The position numbers were made by a program, and so were the translations under genes. From assembly GCA_028583605.1 (NCBI GenBank), contig CM053337.1, positions 11,620,634-11,684,633 of the forward strand: DNA of 64,000 nt, given 5' to 3'. Of this stretch, positions 43,601-54,348 are shown piece after piece (within the stretch, counting starts at the first letter, position 1; the number at the start of each line of letters is the position of its first letter). The notes below the pieces were generated by a model. That model was given only the letters and a program-made list of their open reading frames with translations, made no database searches and was not told where the DNA came from. This stretch comes from Dastarcus helophoroides. Taxonomy: Eukaryota; Arthropoda; Insecta; Coleoptera; Bothrideridae.

Positions 43601-45221
43601 GTTTTGTATATTAGATATACCTACACGAGAAATATGGGAATTTACCAAAACATTTAAGTGTATATTATTATGGCGGTAAAGATATTCGTTTCTTTTTTTC
43701 CTGGAACGAAATATTTCAACAAGAAACTATAAAAATAATTTTTCCGAATTTTTCCAGCCACACCTCGCGTCCTATTTCTATCAGAAGGATAAGTCACCTA
43801 CCTGAATAACTGGAACATGTTTTACTTGGAAAAGATTTCGAAAGGGGTGATCACCCCTGCATGCACGTACACACATGGTCCCATTTATGGCAATAGCCAC
43901 TGGTATAAGGAGAAAAAGAAGTAAACATTTTTTACCTGCCATATACCTGATTTGTTCTAAAGAATGTTAACCCCCAAACTTTTTTTCGGCGAAACCCAAA
44001 AACACGTAAAATGCATTGACATATGTAAAATAACATTTTTTTTTTAATTTTGTTGTCATGACTATTTTTTGTTACTTAAAATTGCTAGAAGAGGAGATTG
44101 TTTACTCCATAGGAGGGATGGGAATTGCAAAAATTTAAAACCTTTCTAAATTCTGGTTTGTGGTATCTAGAGAGACAGCAATGATCTCGAATTTCCAATT
44201 TTTCAAGTAGATAGCTAACTGGCTCACTCTACTGATATGCCAGGATGAAGGGTGGGAACGGAAGAACGAAAATTTAAAAATAATATTTTTCTACCTTCTT
44301 TAAAATACTTCCTTTCAAAAATAACGAATCGAAAATTATACAAATATATCTCCTATTATATATAAATATTTGCGTTAAAGGGTGTTAACCCCTAAAATAT
44401 TTTCCTTCACCAAAACCCAAATACAGGTAAAATTAAATTTGATGTATAAAATAACATTTATTTTTCAAAATTAAGCTGTTATAATGACTATTTCCTTGTT
44501 AATTAAAAATTTCATAGTGGGTAATTTAGCCCTATCAGGAGGGGTGGGGTTAAAAAAAATTTGGTAAACTTTTCTTTCGGTGTATATAGATAGTAAAGGG
44601 ATCATAATAATCTCGAATTTTCCGGTTTTTTAAGTAGGTAGCTCATCCTCCTATAAGGGAAGGGTGGAGGGCGGGGATGAGGGCTCACCGAAAAAATCTT
44701 AAAAAATTAGCTCTTTAGTTTCTCGTCGAAATACTTCGCTTCAGAAAAAAAATAAAACCTAAATTATAAAAATACATCATATCATATACGTATTCGTGTA
44801 AGTGGTGTTTACCCCCAAATAATTTTTTTTCGACAAAATCCAAAAACAGGTAAAATTAGTTTTGGTGTAAAAAATAACATTTATTTTTTTCAAAATTTTG
44901 CTGCCATAATTACCATTTTTATGATTAAAAAATTTCTAAATGGGGTAATTTGCCCCTATGGGGGGGTGGGAAAATTTTGAAACATTTTTTTTCTTTTATT
45001 TCTCGTCAAAACAAAACTTTTGGAAAAAAACGACTCGAATATCAGTATGTATGTGAGAAACAGCAAAATCTGCATTTTTTGCCCCAGCTTTGAGGAGGTA
45101 AAACTACCCTTAAAACCGTTTATCAGCCGATAAAAAAAATACGTGTCTCTTAGATTTTGGTCCTCTAAAACATATCGAAAAATTAGCAAATCGCCGCCGG
45201 ACACTTCGCGACCTTTCCTTG
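40681..45221. mobile_element. Second foldback-type element, 4.5 kb
   Basis: Ends share ACAAGGAAAGGTCGCGAAGT in inverted orientation (40681 onward; 45221 backward) and the arms stay complementary for more than 1.2 kb. Each arm is itself made of diverged ~370-440-bp direct repeats: the unit boundary TGTTATTTTATACA recurs at ~41014, ~42696, ~43060 and ~43449 on the left and at similar spacing on the right. The words GGGGTAAAC and CCCCACCCTCCAC recur in each unit. No transposase. Satellite DNA has inserted in the left arm. The host sequence at the ends shows no clear target duplication. Confidence 0.8.
41027..42695. repeat. 377-bp satellite array inserted in the foldback arm
   Basis: Minus-oriented units repeat with an exact 377-bp period (landmarks at 41654, 42031, 42408), about 3.4 copies, preceded by one plus-oriented copy (41027-41400). 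The two orientations meet at 41401-41420, giving near-perfect ~374-bp hairpin arms. Copies differ at only one or two bases each. The insertion is flanked by GTTATTTTATAC at 41015-41026 and 42696-42707. The opposite arm lacks it, so it postdates the element. A 67-codon open frame repeats in each copy but is a by-product of the satellite. Confidence 0.92.
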
Positions 45222-45326
45222 TAAGCTTATTTTGCAAGCGAAGTTTTCTTAACTTCCTCGGGGAACACGCTGTTGCTATTTTGTATTGTGGTTAGTATAA
45301 AAAAAATATTTTGTAATTTTTTAATT
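45222..45326. other. Spacer between foldback and MITE
   Basis: Short unassigned sequence; nothing recognised. Confidence 0.3.
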
Positions 45327-45947
45327 TAGGGGAAATGCGGGTAAGAGTACCCGGTCCATAGGAGTACGTTTGTCTGTTATTAAAAAAACAGTAGCAAATT
45401 CGGCAACACTGTTACCTTAGGATGATGCATTCTTAGTAATTCTACGTAACCCTAAAAATTTGGCTACTCCTGGCAATGTTTTTCGAAAATAAAATAAGAA
45501 ATCTGAAATTTTTATATTTCGATATAAATTTTCTAATTTTGGTGGAACGGACTGGTCCCTGGTTATCTTCGAAAATTGAAATACAAAAAGAGAGATACAA
45601 GTATCTCGTATCTCGGAAGATGACAGCTTGGCTGTCGACACGCGTTAAAGCAACCTTTGTTGTGTTTTTTAATCTTGCTTGGTTTCAGGGGATAATTTTT
45701 GTATTTCAAATTTTTTAATATTTTAAAAGGTACTGTGCTAAATATTATGAGGTTAATAATTATCAACAAAACTTTAATTTCAAGGACACTTAATTTTCAA
45801 TGATACGATAAAAGTAATGAGGATTTGTTCCTATTCTAGCTAATTAGAGTTACTAAAATATTAGAAAAAATAGGTATTTTTCAATTATTTTAACAAAAAT
45901 ATACCGTTTACTGTACTGACTGTGTGATCTTACTCACCTTTCCCCTA
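45327..45947. mobile_element. Non-autonomous TIR element, ~0.62 kb, TA-flanked
   Basis: TA (45327-45328) followed by GGGGAAATGCGGGTAAGAGT; on the other side, inverse GGGGAAAGGTGAGTAAGAT and TA (45946-45947). This GGGGAAA...GTAAGA terminus and TA target fit pogo/jerky-type non-autonomous elements. The interior (45538-45715) holds an inverted-repeat segment, GGTGGAACGGACTGGTCC, related to 54349-54400. Short open stretches here are overlapping and unrecognised. Confidence 0.6.
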
Positions 45948-46551
45948 ATGATGTTTTTTTATTTTTAGGTGAACGGTTAAAGACGGAAGCGTTGCAGTTG
46001 AAGGTGGAAGAAATGATAATGACTACCAAGTTTCCTTAGTTACTGTTACCCTTAAAGATAACCTCTTACCAAACTGGATTTTTCATAAGCCGTCGCCTTC
46101 AGCTAAAGCTAGTTTGATGACTTCAGAGGATTTCATGATGGCTCATGACTGAAATGCTGTTGAATGAGATGATACAAATTACTTTCGCAAGAGTATAAAA
46201 TATGAATGAGATACTCCAAATGTGCTGCAGACGGCAAAAAACATCCCAAACTAATTTCATTATCTAAATTAAAAATCAAAATCACAGTAAACATGTCTGG
46301 AAGATGATTAACACGCTAAGAAAAATAATTACTTTGACTGTAATTATTTATGCAATTATGAAGAGCCTTAAATGTCCTGGTCTGCGACTTCATTACGTTT
46401 TTTAGTTCACCTGCATCGCCGTTTTACTTCCAAAATGCCTTAGTTCCAACCTTAGCTTGAAGACATCGATATGGATTTGTCTAAAATTTTTGAGTGCAAC
46501 AGATTTGTTGCGCCAGCTCCACATTAGTTGTAAAGAGATTAATTTAAAGTG
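45948..46551 (+). other. Possible coding remnant, unrecognised
   Basis: From ~45975 to ~46150 one frame stays open and looks non-random (TVKDGSVAVEGG, LVTVTLKDNLLPNWIF, SLMTSEDFM) before a TGA. The last part is loosely like the segment before the catalytic motifs of jerky/pogo transposases, but the match is too weak to name. The rest (46150-46551) has stops in all frames. Confidence 0.25.
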
Positions 46552-48044
46552 TACAGGGTGTCCCAATTTCGGTACTTTTCGAGGGTATTGGACTTATTAA
46601 TAAAGATAGAGTGTTGGAATTTTCACTTTACTGTCCTACTTTTTGATAAACTGAAAGATTCCAGTCTCAAATTTGTCATGATTGTCTAAGTTTTTAAGCT
46701 ACAGGCTGATTTTGAAAATGTTTACTTTTTGGCCATGCCTCGTTTTTCTGTTATGTCATTTTAAATTAAATTTTATATTAAAACAGTAGAAACTGATCTT
46801 GTTAGAGTTTTTTTACATTAAGTTCAGTGGGTTGGTAAGTTTTCTTCTAAAAAGTCAAATTTTTAGAATATTAACCAAAATTATATTTTCTTAAATACAA
46901 ACACCCCATATATTATTTTTTATATTGGTTAAGCAAAATTTAATCTTTTCAAAAATATATATGTGTTGACGTTTATTTTAAAAAACAAGTTCAAAATCCA
47001 ATATTTTTATAATTTATACTTTACTTATAGCAGTAGACTGTGACCAATTTATTACAAACAAATGCAAAATTCATAATTATTCTAAAAATTTAACCCTTCA
47101 AAAATTACTTGAAAATTTTTCTATATTTTCAGTTCTGTATTAAAAATTATTGGTATTTATATTTTTTCAAAATTCTTTGAACCTTAAATCTTGTTATACC
47201 AACACTTTTCTCTATTTTTCAACGAGATGAGCAAGTTGATGATGTATACCATAACCCTTTTATTTCCTTTTCTCTTCATGTTGCTGAACTTCGTAAAGGA
47301 GTTGGTTTGGTGTACCGAATCATTCAGCATAGACAAATATAATTCTGGTAAATTCAGTTAAAAAAAGTAACTAAAATATACCAATATTGCATTCAAAAAA
47401 AGGGTATCTAATTTTAAAAATAGTCTAAAAAATTTCAGCGTGTTTTTATTAGATACAGCTTTTGTGTTTTTACGATAAAGTGAAATATGCAATATTAAGT
47501 TTTAATACAAAATTGAAAATATTGAATTTTACTTTTGGAGAGTTTAAATCTTTGAATAATTATTAATTTTGCCTTTGTTTCTAGTAAATTAAATTAGTCA
47601 TAGCCTACTGCTGTAAATTATAAAAATATCGAATTTTAAGCTTGTTTTTGAAAATAAACCTTAACAACTATATATCCTTTAAAAGCCCAAATTATGCTTA
47701 ATCAACATAAAAAATAATATATAGGGTATTCCAGTTAAGAAAACGTTGGTTAATATTTCAAAAATGTGACTTTAGAAAAACGTTCACTATGTCACTGAAC
47801 TTAACGTACGCATCTATAACAAGATCAGTTTTTACCTTTTTGATGTAAGTAGACCCAATGGAGATACAAGGCATGGCTAAAAAGTGAAGATTTTCAAAAT
47901 CACCCAGTAGCTTAAAAACTAAGACAGCTATGAAAAATTTGATATAGGAATCTTTCATTTGATCAAAAATTAGGACACTAAAGGGAAAATCCTAACACTC
48001 TATCTTTAATAAGTCCAATACCCCCGAAAATGGGACACCCTGTA
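46552..48044. mobile_element. Long-TIR element, 1.5 kb
   Basis: Ends TACAGGGTGTCCCA and its inverse; arms (46552-~47080 and ~47575-48044) are complementary at about 75-80% over ~470-500 bp. Both termini lie in a TA, compatible with a TA target and TIRs beginning CAGGGTGTCCC, a terminus common in arthropod MITEs. The centre is AT-rich. The minus-strand open stretch at 47758-47958 lies in the right arm and is a TIR by-product. No transposase. Confidence 0.8.
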
Positions 48045-48822
48045 CATCTTATTCAGATCATGTGCTCAAATTAATGAATTAGGTGCTATAATTTTTATAA
48101 AATAAGTTTGTGGTGGTACTACTGCAGAAGCAGATAGTTTTTTAATTGGAACTATTCAAAGTGCCATGTTTTAATCTTAACATATTTTAATTTTTTATTC
48201 AAGTTGACATTTACTCTGTGGTAGAATAAGGTTGTTTCAAGTCGTATCCATAAGAAAAACCTAAAATCTGTAAAGCAAATACTTCTCGAAATCAAGTTGC
48301 TTGATTTGGCTCATGCCAATTGTTAACAGGATTAGAACTGAATATTATTTTTTAACTTAGTCGTCAGAGTGTAAAAAAAGCGTTCGTAACCGCAATGCCC
48401 TAGAATAATCCAACAGTCCGCTTGTGTACTTTAGTAAATGGTCTATTGAGGGCAGTTGGCAATTCTCAAAATTGATTTTTTTTTAATTATTTTATTTTTG
48501 TAATTCAACTTCTGTCCCCAAGATTTGACGTTCATTGGAAAAATTAGGCTTTTTTTAAATTTCGATCTTCCCAAGATTTTTACCTCGCGAAAATTAGTAT
48601 GCTGTTGTAAATTTTCTAAAAATGATGACTTAAATTTCTATTTTCGGGATATTTTGATTCGTCCACATTTGGCGGAGGTATAATGAACACTATCGCTCAT
48701 TACTCATCCATAAATGCTTTTCCCGTGCTTGCACGACTTCTGTGCTCGGCTTCGCCTAATAGCGAAAAATGTCGTGCGCGCAAAAGAAAAACCTATTTTC
48801 CCAACTCTTGGATGGATCACAC
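48045..48822. other. Intergenic, no gene
   Basis: Unassigned. A short inverted repeat GCACGAC ... GTCGTGC surrounds a GC-rich stretch at ~48729-48776. Nothing else noted. Confidence 0.35.
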
Positions 48823-48827
48823 CGGTA
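48823..48827. other. Target-site duplication CGGTA (left)
   Basis: CGGTA immediately precedes the left Transib TIR and is repeated exactly at 51531-51535 immediately after the right TIR. Five-base GC-containing duplications are characteristic of Transib. Confidence 0.9.
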
Positions 48828-48866
48828 CACAGTGGGCGATTTCGAAAATTTAACTGGACAAAAATA
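48828..48866. repeat. Transib left TIR, RSS-like
   Basis: Starts CACAGTG (identical to the V(D)J recombination-signal heptamer), then a 23-bp spacer, then ACAAAAATA (7 of 9 positions of the consensus nonamer ACAAAAACC). It matches the right TIR at 36 of 39 positions. Confidence 0.92.
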
Positions 48867-48963
48867 AGGAACTGCAAATTTTAGTTATGTAGTCAATGAA
48901 ATGTTGTATTTTGAGGTTTTATAAGTATTTGTAACATAATTATTACCTTATTTCTTATACTTT

Positions 48964-51045
48964 TCAAAAATCGACATTATTTTCAGAGTCTGAACTAATG
49001 GGTTCGACATCTTCAGAGGTAACACTGCTGGAGACTTCTGGGGAGATTAAAAGTTGAAGAACATCCGGCAGGAAAGCGCTACTTTTCTTCACTGGTAGGC
49101 GTCTTTTACTAGAAATTACAGGATCTGATGTAATTAGCAGGAAGTTTAGTAAATCTTCATTTGTTTGGATTCTAGATGCTTTTTGAGTGTGATGCTCCCG
49201 TTAAAATCTGTAACCCTTATTCCTTGCTTCTTGAGCATCTTCTGTAAGTTGTCCAATGGGAAGAATAGAACTTTTAATAACATCAGCGCCATGTATTAAT
49301 ATTTTGTGTACCGAAGCTGACATATAAAACCAGTTATAATGTCGTATATACAGCTTTGCTGTGTCAAGTGCGTATTTGTCGAATTTTTGTGCATCTATTT
49401 CATGTCCGCTGTTAAGAGTGCTTAAGATAACACCAAAACGATATATGAGATCTTTATCTATCCCTGTAATCCTTGCAGTTGTTTCAGGATCTCTAAAAAA
49501 TCTGCGGGTTGTATTTCCATCATTACTAGATCCTTGTCCTTGTTTTGGTTTGTCTACTATGAGACCCGTTTCTTTGCGAAAAAGCTGTATTATCTCTTTC
49601 TTTCTACGCGCAAGTTCGATTTTGTCTTCTTTGCTTCTTATCTGCCATTTTTTAATATTGATTCTATATGAAATATGCAGTAAACATTCAAAGAATCTTA
49701 TATAAGCATGAAGGGGTGACAGGCCGAAGGAATAAGTTGTAGGATCACTTGTCCTCCGTTTTACAGCTTCTAAGTTATTCATACTCTTTGGAGAAGCCCC
49801 ACAAATACAACACACCTGTGATGAAGTCTCTGTGGTGGTATTGCAAACCTTTCCGTCCACCATTGTCATAATTAAATGATGTTTTATGTGCAATTCCACT
49901 CCCTTGATAACCACTTTAGTTGGTTGAAGGGCTTGAATTTGTTCTTCGATATGTCTGACTTCATGTTTTGTAGCTTCTGGTGTTTCTTTTTGGAACTGAA
50001 AATGAATTGGTCGGCAATATTTTGTTGAAGACACACGAGGATTTTGCCAAATAATAGTTTTTTCACTATTTTTACAAGACGCGTACAATTGTATAGGGAC
50101 AAGGGATGTAAGTAATAAATCAGTCTGAAATTCCTTCTTCCGTGAAACGCTGTTTGTATTCACTTTCACCTGATGTTCCGTCTAATCCCCATTTGTAAAT
50201 CAGCTCAACATTGTCTAGTGGTAAATCGTTAATATGTTGAACTAATACTTCTTCTTTTACATTGATAAGTCTAGTTACGGTTAAGTCTAGAAGTTGCTGT
50301 AGTTGAACTTTAGCAGATGACTCTGTTACAGTTATACTACTTTTAGGTGGGTAACATTCTGCTTTTGCTCTCTTCACAGCTTCGTAACTTGGATAAATAT
50401 TAAATCCTTTTTCTTTTGCTCGTTGTCGTAGAAGTATGTATTGGTTTTTCGTCAATTTCAAATCAACAATCATGCCTAAAGCTTCTTCGGGAGCTGCTTG
50501 TAAGGAAACTTTATATGCCTTTTTTACTTTAACTGCTCTCTTTGGAGTGGTTTCTGTTACCTCTTTAATGATTGTTGCAGCATGTCGTTTACCAGCAGAC
50601 CTCATACTCAATCGAGCCGCAAAAGATAACTCGGCTGTGCTATGCGACTGTAATAAATTTTGCACTCTTCTTTTTTTCCTCGTTCGCCGAGTTCACCAAA
50701 ACTTTTTGATGGGCGACCACGACTACTACCCGCTTCCGGTTTCTTTGGTGCGTGGAATTTTCCAGTGGTAAACTGCAGCTGTGTATTAAGCCAAGCCGGA
50801 TGCTTATGAAGAAATTTTTGTAAATTTCGAGAACATTGCGATCATTTTTTTTGAAAATCGGAGCAATAAGAAAAAACTTTCGTTAAAATATCTTCTTCTA
50901 CTGTTTTCTCGGGATTTGACAAATTTAACTTTGAGAGTATAAATTCCTTCAGAAAATTTCTCTAGCGTGCCTTTAACGGATGGATTTCGCCCTCTTCTTT
51001 CAAAAATTCAAAAAGTTCTTTCCTGGTTATAACTGTAAATATAAA
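48964..51045 (-). pseudogene. Transib transposase (RAG1-like), broken
   Basis: Nuclear DDE-type transposase. N-terminal parts include RKELFEFLKEEGEIHPLK (~51030), GRPSKSFGELGER (~50710) and a basic stretch to ~50500. First catalytic Asp: WGLDGTSGESEYKQ (~50160); second: LIMTMVDGKVC (~49858); Glu: EDAQEARNK (~49220). The zinc ligands typical of Transib and RAG1 are kept: VCCIC (~49812) and H-x4-H in VHKILIHG (~49295). C-terminal tail ends at TGA 48964-48966. Lesions: TAG 50962-50964, TGA 50842-50844, a missing base at the A7 run 50671-50677, a one-base shift near 50130, TAA 49201-49203. A possible intron acceptor (TTTACAG) lies at ~51048. Family certain; protein not producible. Confidence 0.93.
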
Positions 51046-51491
51046 ATATCCGCTGTAGACGCAACTTAGCGCAAATAGATAAAGCAGGTTATGAAAAAGG
51101 AATGTTTTTCCTATTCTCTGCTTACAAAATCAGAGATACCATTTTTTACCATTTTTTTAAATTTCCCTGTATAATTAATATTACTCCTATTTCTTTAGAT
51201 TTAGCGTAAATTCACATAAAAAGATTAGTACATAAATATAAACTTACCAACACTATCACAAGACATTATAATTTACAGACAAAATGAACAAGTCCAGTTT
51301 TTATAAACACAGTATACATTTAGCAGACCTGCTTACAAACACTGCCGCGTAATTGATAACGAGTCGCCTCTGTTTGGAATTCATTCGGAACCCTTAACGA
51401 GTGGAAACGATGCGTCATCAAACGGGTGCAGATAGGTTAATAGTATGTTTACATGTCGCTATACTTAAATATCCCAAATAAGAAAAAAAAA

Positions 51492-51530
51492 TATTTTTGT
51501 CCAGTCAAATTCTCGAAATCGCCTACTGTG
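51492..51530. repeat. Transib right TIR, RSS-like
   Basis: Read inward from 51530: CACAGTA, 23-bp spacer, ACAAAAATA. Last heptamer base differs from the left end. Followed by the CGGTA duplication at 51531-51535. Confidence 0.92.
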
Positions 51531-51734
51531 CGGTAGTGACCCATCGGTGGAACACGCTAAAAATCAATTGGAAACAGGAAAAAAAAACAGAATTTTACTA
51601 TAACAAAACCTTATTAACATCAAAAAACAAAGAATGGAGTATAAACAATAAAATACAAAATTTCGTTCATTATCGCAGGGAGAACAAATTGGTTTGGTCC
51701 GTTTTTTTTTTGGGTTCAAAAATGAATGTCCACA

Positions 51735-52440
51735 TTAATTAAAGTATTGTTCATCGCTGGCTACTACTTTTTCCCACCATTCAGGCAATTTTTGAATTCT
51801 ATTTCGAAAAAATGACTTGTCTTTTGAGGCGATCCAAATTTGGAGCCAATTTTCGATTTCTGTGAAAGAAGTCGACTGGTTACCTGCTAAATCATATTGT
51901 ATCTGTCGGAACAACATCCCACTTGAGCGTTTCCAAAAATTTCTTTAAAACTTTTGCGACGTGAGGCAATCATGGCTCGGACGAATCAGTTGTAGTCGAT
52001 ATCGATCGGCCGTAATGGAATCGCCAGGTTTCAGCAGCTCAATACACAATATCGTTTTGGTCCCACCAGATACAGAGCATGACCTTGAAATCCTGTATAC
52101 ACTCTGCTTTGGTGTTGAGGTTGATGTAGAGTATCCACTTCTCATCTCCCTTCCTTTGATGCCTTTGACATCTGTTCGCAAGCGAAAAATCGCCTTTCAA
52201 TGTTTTTTGATCTGAGTTCATAAGGCAAAGAATTTCCTTGATTTTGATTTATTCCCATATATTTCAATCCTACAGAAACGCCCTGTTGAGTAACTGCCAA
52301 TGATTCTGTAAGCTCCTCTTCCGGTTGACTCTTATCTTCATCGAGTAATACCTCTAATTCTTCGCCTTTGAATTTTTTTGACTGTCCAGAGCGAGGCTTT
52401 TCTTCAACTACATGATTTATCAATTGGAGGATTGTCACTA
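51735..52440 (-). pseudogene. Mariner-type transposase, broken and internally deleted
   Basis: In order on the minus strand: RPRSG-like VVEEKPRSGQSKKFKGEELE and a helix region LLDEDKSQPEEELTESLAVT (N-terminal HTH half), NIERRFFACEQ, then in other frames GDEKWILYIN (first catalytic Asp), VMLCIWWDQNDIVYYELLKPG-type sequence split at ~52070, and the C-terminal end ENWLQIWIASKDKSFFRNRI and PEWWEKVVASDEQYFN. The region with the second and third Asp (HDNARPH to YSPDLAPSD) is largely missing, leaving about 700 bp. Several frameshifts. It lies about 200 bp from the Transib end. TIRs not identified. Confidence 0.85.
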
Positions 52441-52484
52441 TAAACTTCTACAAGCATTCGGTGGGCCTCAGCTGCACTTTACTT

Positions 52485-53595
52485 TCAATTAAAGTAGAAA
52501 ACTAAAACCTCCCGCAAATGCTGCTTACTTAACACAAAAGCTGCCGAATCTGGACCATCAAACACACCGGGCTTTATCTTTTTAAATTGTTTCATGAGAC
52601 CCAGTTTAATATGTAGGGTTGGAACTATAATGCTTTTTCTGTCGACAGGTGTCTGATGTTGAATATTTGGATCACCTAGTTTCAGATCAGATCTAGGCTG
52701 CCAATTCGACTGCACCCAATGTTTCTCACAAGTTCTGCTGTCCTACATACACAAAAAAGAAGGATACTTGGTATATCCGCGTTGCTGACCCAGGAGAAAG
52801 CAGACCATTTTCAACACATGATCCATTGGCACATGTGATTTGTAGCAAATTAATGATTGTTTTATGTCTTCATATTTTTCACGTAAACACACTGACTCTT
52901 CATGTCTTCATATTATTCACAAAAACAAATTGAGTTGGCCTATGGGAACAGCGCCAAATAAATGTCCATTGTGGAGGAGGACACTTCAAACTCCGCTGTG
53001 TACTATCGATGAACAATGATCGAATATATGAAACCTTAGCTTCTTTTTCGTGCAGGTTTTTTTGTCGTGCAAACTTGATGCTAAAAGTTTAGAAGCTTTT
53101 TTGGATAGTCTCAAATCTCGAACCAAATCGTTCAACTGATGCTGCCCAAATCCCTTACGAATGGAATCATCTTTAACATTAAAATCTTTGTCGGTAGGGT
53201 CACTTTGACCTTCATCAGATTCGTATTCTTATATTTCTAAAGATGGCAATTCTTTGAAAACTGGAACTGGGATTTCAGTTGAATCAGGTACTGGACGTAT
53301 AGCTGATTGTAAACTAGGATATTCTGTTTTACGTTTGTTTTTCTTGTTATACCCTGACTTTTGCACCATACCAAAGTAACCATCATATGAGTGATCTTAG
53401 AATTCCCGCCAAATCATAGGTATACCAAATTGAAATTTATTACGTTTTCCCTTCGTCCACATCCACAAACCTTCAATCACCAATTCTTACTTTAAAATGG
53501 GTAAAATAAGGTTGCTTGACAAATGTAGTGATATTTGTCCTTTACTGGGAATGGTAAAACTGCCACATATATAACAAAACGGCTGTTTAGGTACT
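52485..53595 (-). pseudogene. Pseudogene of an unnamed multicopy arthropod protein family
   Basis: Pieces in several frames, in one consistent order on the minus strand: CYICGSFTIPSKGQISLH (~53570), FQFGIPMIWREF (~53430), a stretch ending RPVPDSTEIPVPVF (~53270), FGQHQLNDLVRDLRLSKKAS (~53140), a reduced stretch with VLLHNGHLFGAVPI (~52970), LLGQQRGYTKYPSFLC (~52780), W.QSNWQPRSDLKLGD (~52690) and TLHIKLGLMKQF (~52600). I know this pattern (CxxC start, LGQQ.GYTK.PCFLC, PLHIKLGLMKQF) from many uncharacterised arthropod proteins with mobile-element-like copy number; their function is not established. At least one TAG (~52740) and several frameshifts make this copy non-coding. Confidence 0.65.
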
Positions 53596-53920
53596 TACGA
53601 CGCAAACTAGCAAGGGCAGCCATAAGGAAATACTTCAATTTGCATAAATAAAATAGTTTTTAAATAACACTGCAAATCTTTTATACAAACAAGAACTTGG
53701 TTTTGTCACACCAGAATCGGAATCACTATATCGGAGGAACACGCGACTATTCACCTAAAACGAAGGGTTATTTAAATGTTTATGACGCGAGCTAGCATAA
53801 GCAGACATAAGAAAAGGTTTCAATTCAATATGTAAATAAACAATGCTAACCTTACACATACGAACAAGAGCTCGTGCTCCATGTCGGGATGCACTTCATT
53901 ATATCCAGAGGGACACGTTT
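53595..53920. repeat. ~185-bp tandem duplication
   Basis: Units begin TTACGACGC (53595) and TTATGACGC (53780). Shared order: CTAGCA, CATAAG, TTCAAT, AACAAGA.CT.G, and GGA.GAACACG/GGGACACG at the end. Identity is about 70%. It lies just upstream (minus-strand sense) of the unnamed-family pseudogene and may be a duplicated 5' region. Confidence 0.55.
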
Positions 53921-54194
53921 CGCTAATTATATAGGGCGTAGAGAAAAAATTTGACGTGATAGATAAAATTAACTTGAGTTTTGAAATCGGCATGCTTGTT
54001 TGACTCTGAAACAGCTCAAAAATCGAACTAAACAGAAATTTTCTATCAAATTGTTCCCCTGTAAAATGGTCCACATCCTTGAGTGGAAACCACCTCTTGG
54101 GCAATTGTGTATATTGACTTGTGAGGATTTTCCATATTACAAAAAATAAGATTTTGTTCAGTAACAACATTTTTATGCCTTCTGCGTCATCCAC
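53820..54194 (-). CDS. Unrecognised open frame, probably not a gene
   Basis: 124 codons beginning MDDAEGIKMLLLNKILFF. Mixed hydrophobic and polar composition, no domain, and its 3' part overlaps the tandem duplication. Listed because it is one of the longer open frames outside known elements. I do not assign a function; chance or an old transposon remnant are both likely. Confidence 0.15.
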   Translation of the reverse strand: MDDAEGIKMLLLNKILFFVIWKILTSQYTQLPKRWFPLKDVDHFTGEQFDRKFLFSSIFELFQSQTSMPISKLKLILSITSNFFSTPYIISETCPSGYNEVHPDMEHELLFVCVRLALFIYILN

Positions 54195-54348
54195 TAGTTT
54201 ATATAGGGAACTAGTACGCCCATCTCAAATTAGTATGTATCGTCGAGTTACCCGATGTCTGATGTAGATGAGGTTGTGACTGATTTCCACTGCGATGGAA
54301 TGGTCTAAATTATATATTAACTCACTAGTCTGTTTCCAATCAATAAGT

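Larger units (their letters stand above)
48828..51530 (-). mobile_element. Transib element, 2,703 bp, complete with TIRs and TSD
   Basis: A cut-and-paste transposon of the superfamily from which RAG1 derives. Both TIRs, the 5-bp target duplication CGGTA and most of the single transposase gene (minus strand) are present, so insertion boundaries are exact. The gene is inactivated (see next entry). TIR divergence of 3 in 39 and several coding lesions suggest moderate age. Confidence 0.93.

Noticed and set aside
40681..45221. Firm classification as a Galileo-type P-superfamily element
   Set aside because: The arm plan fits, but the termini and flanks show no 7-8-bp target duplication and no transposase is present, so it stays an idea only.
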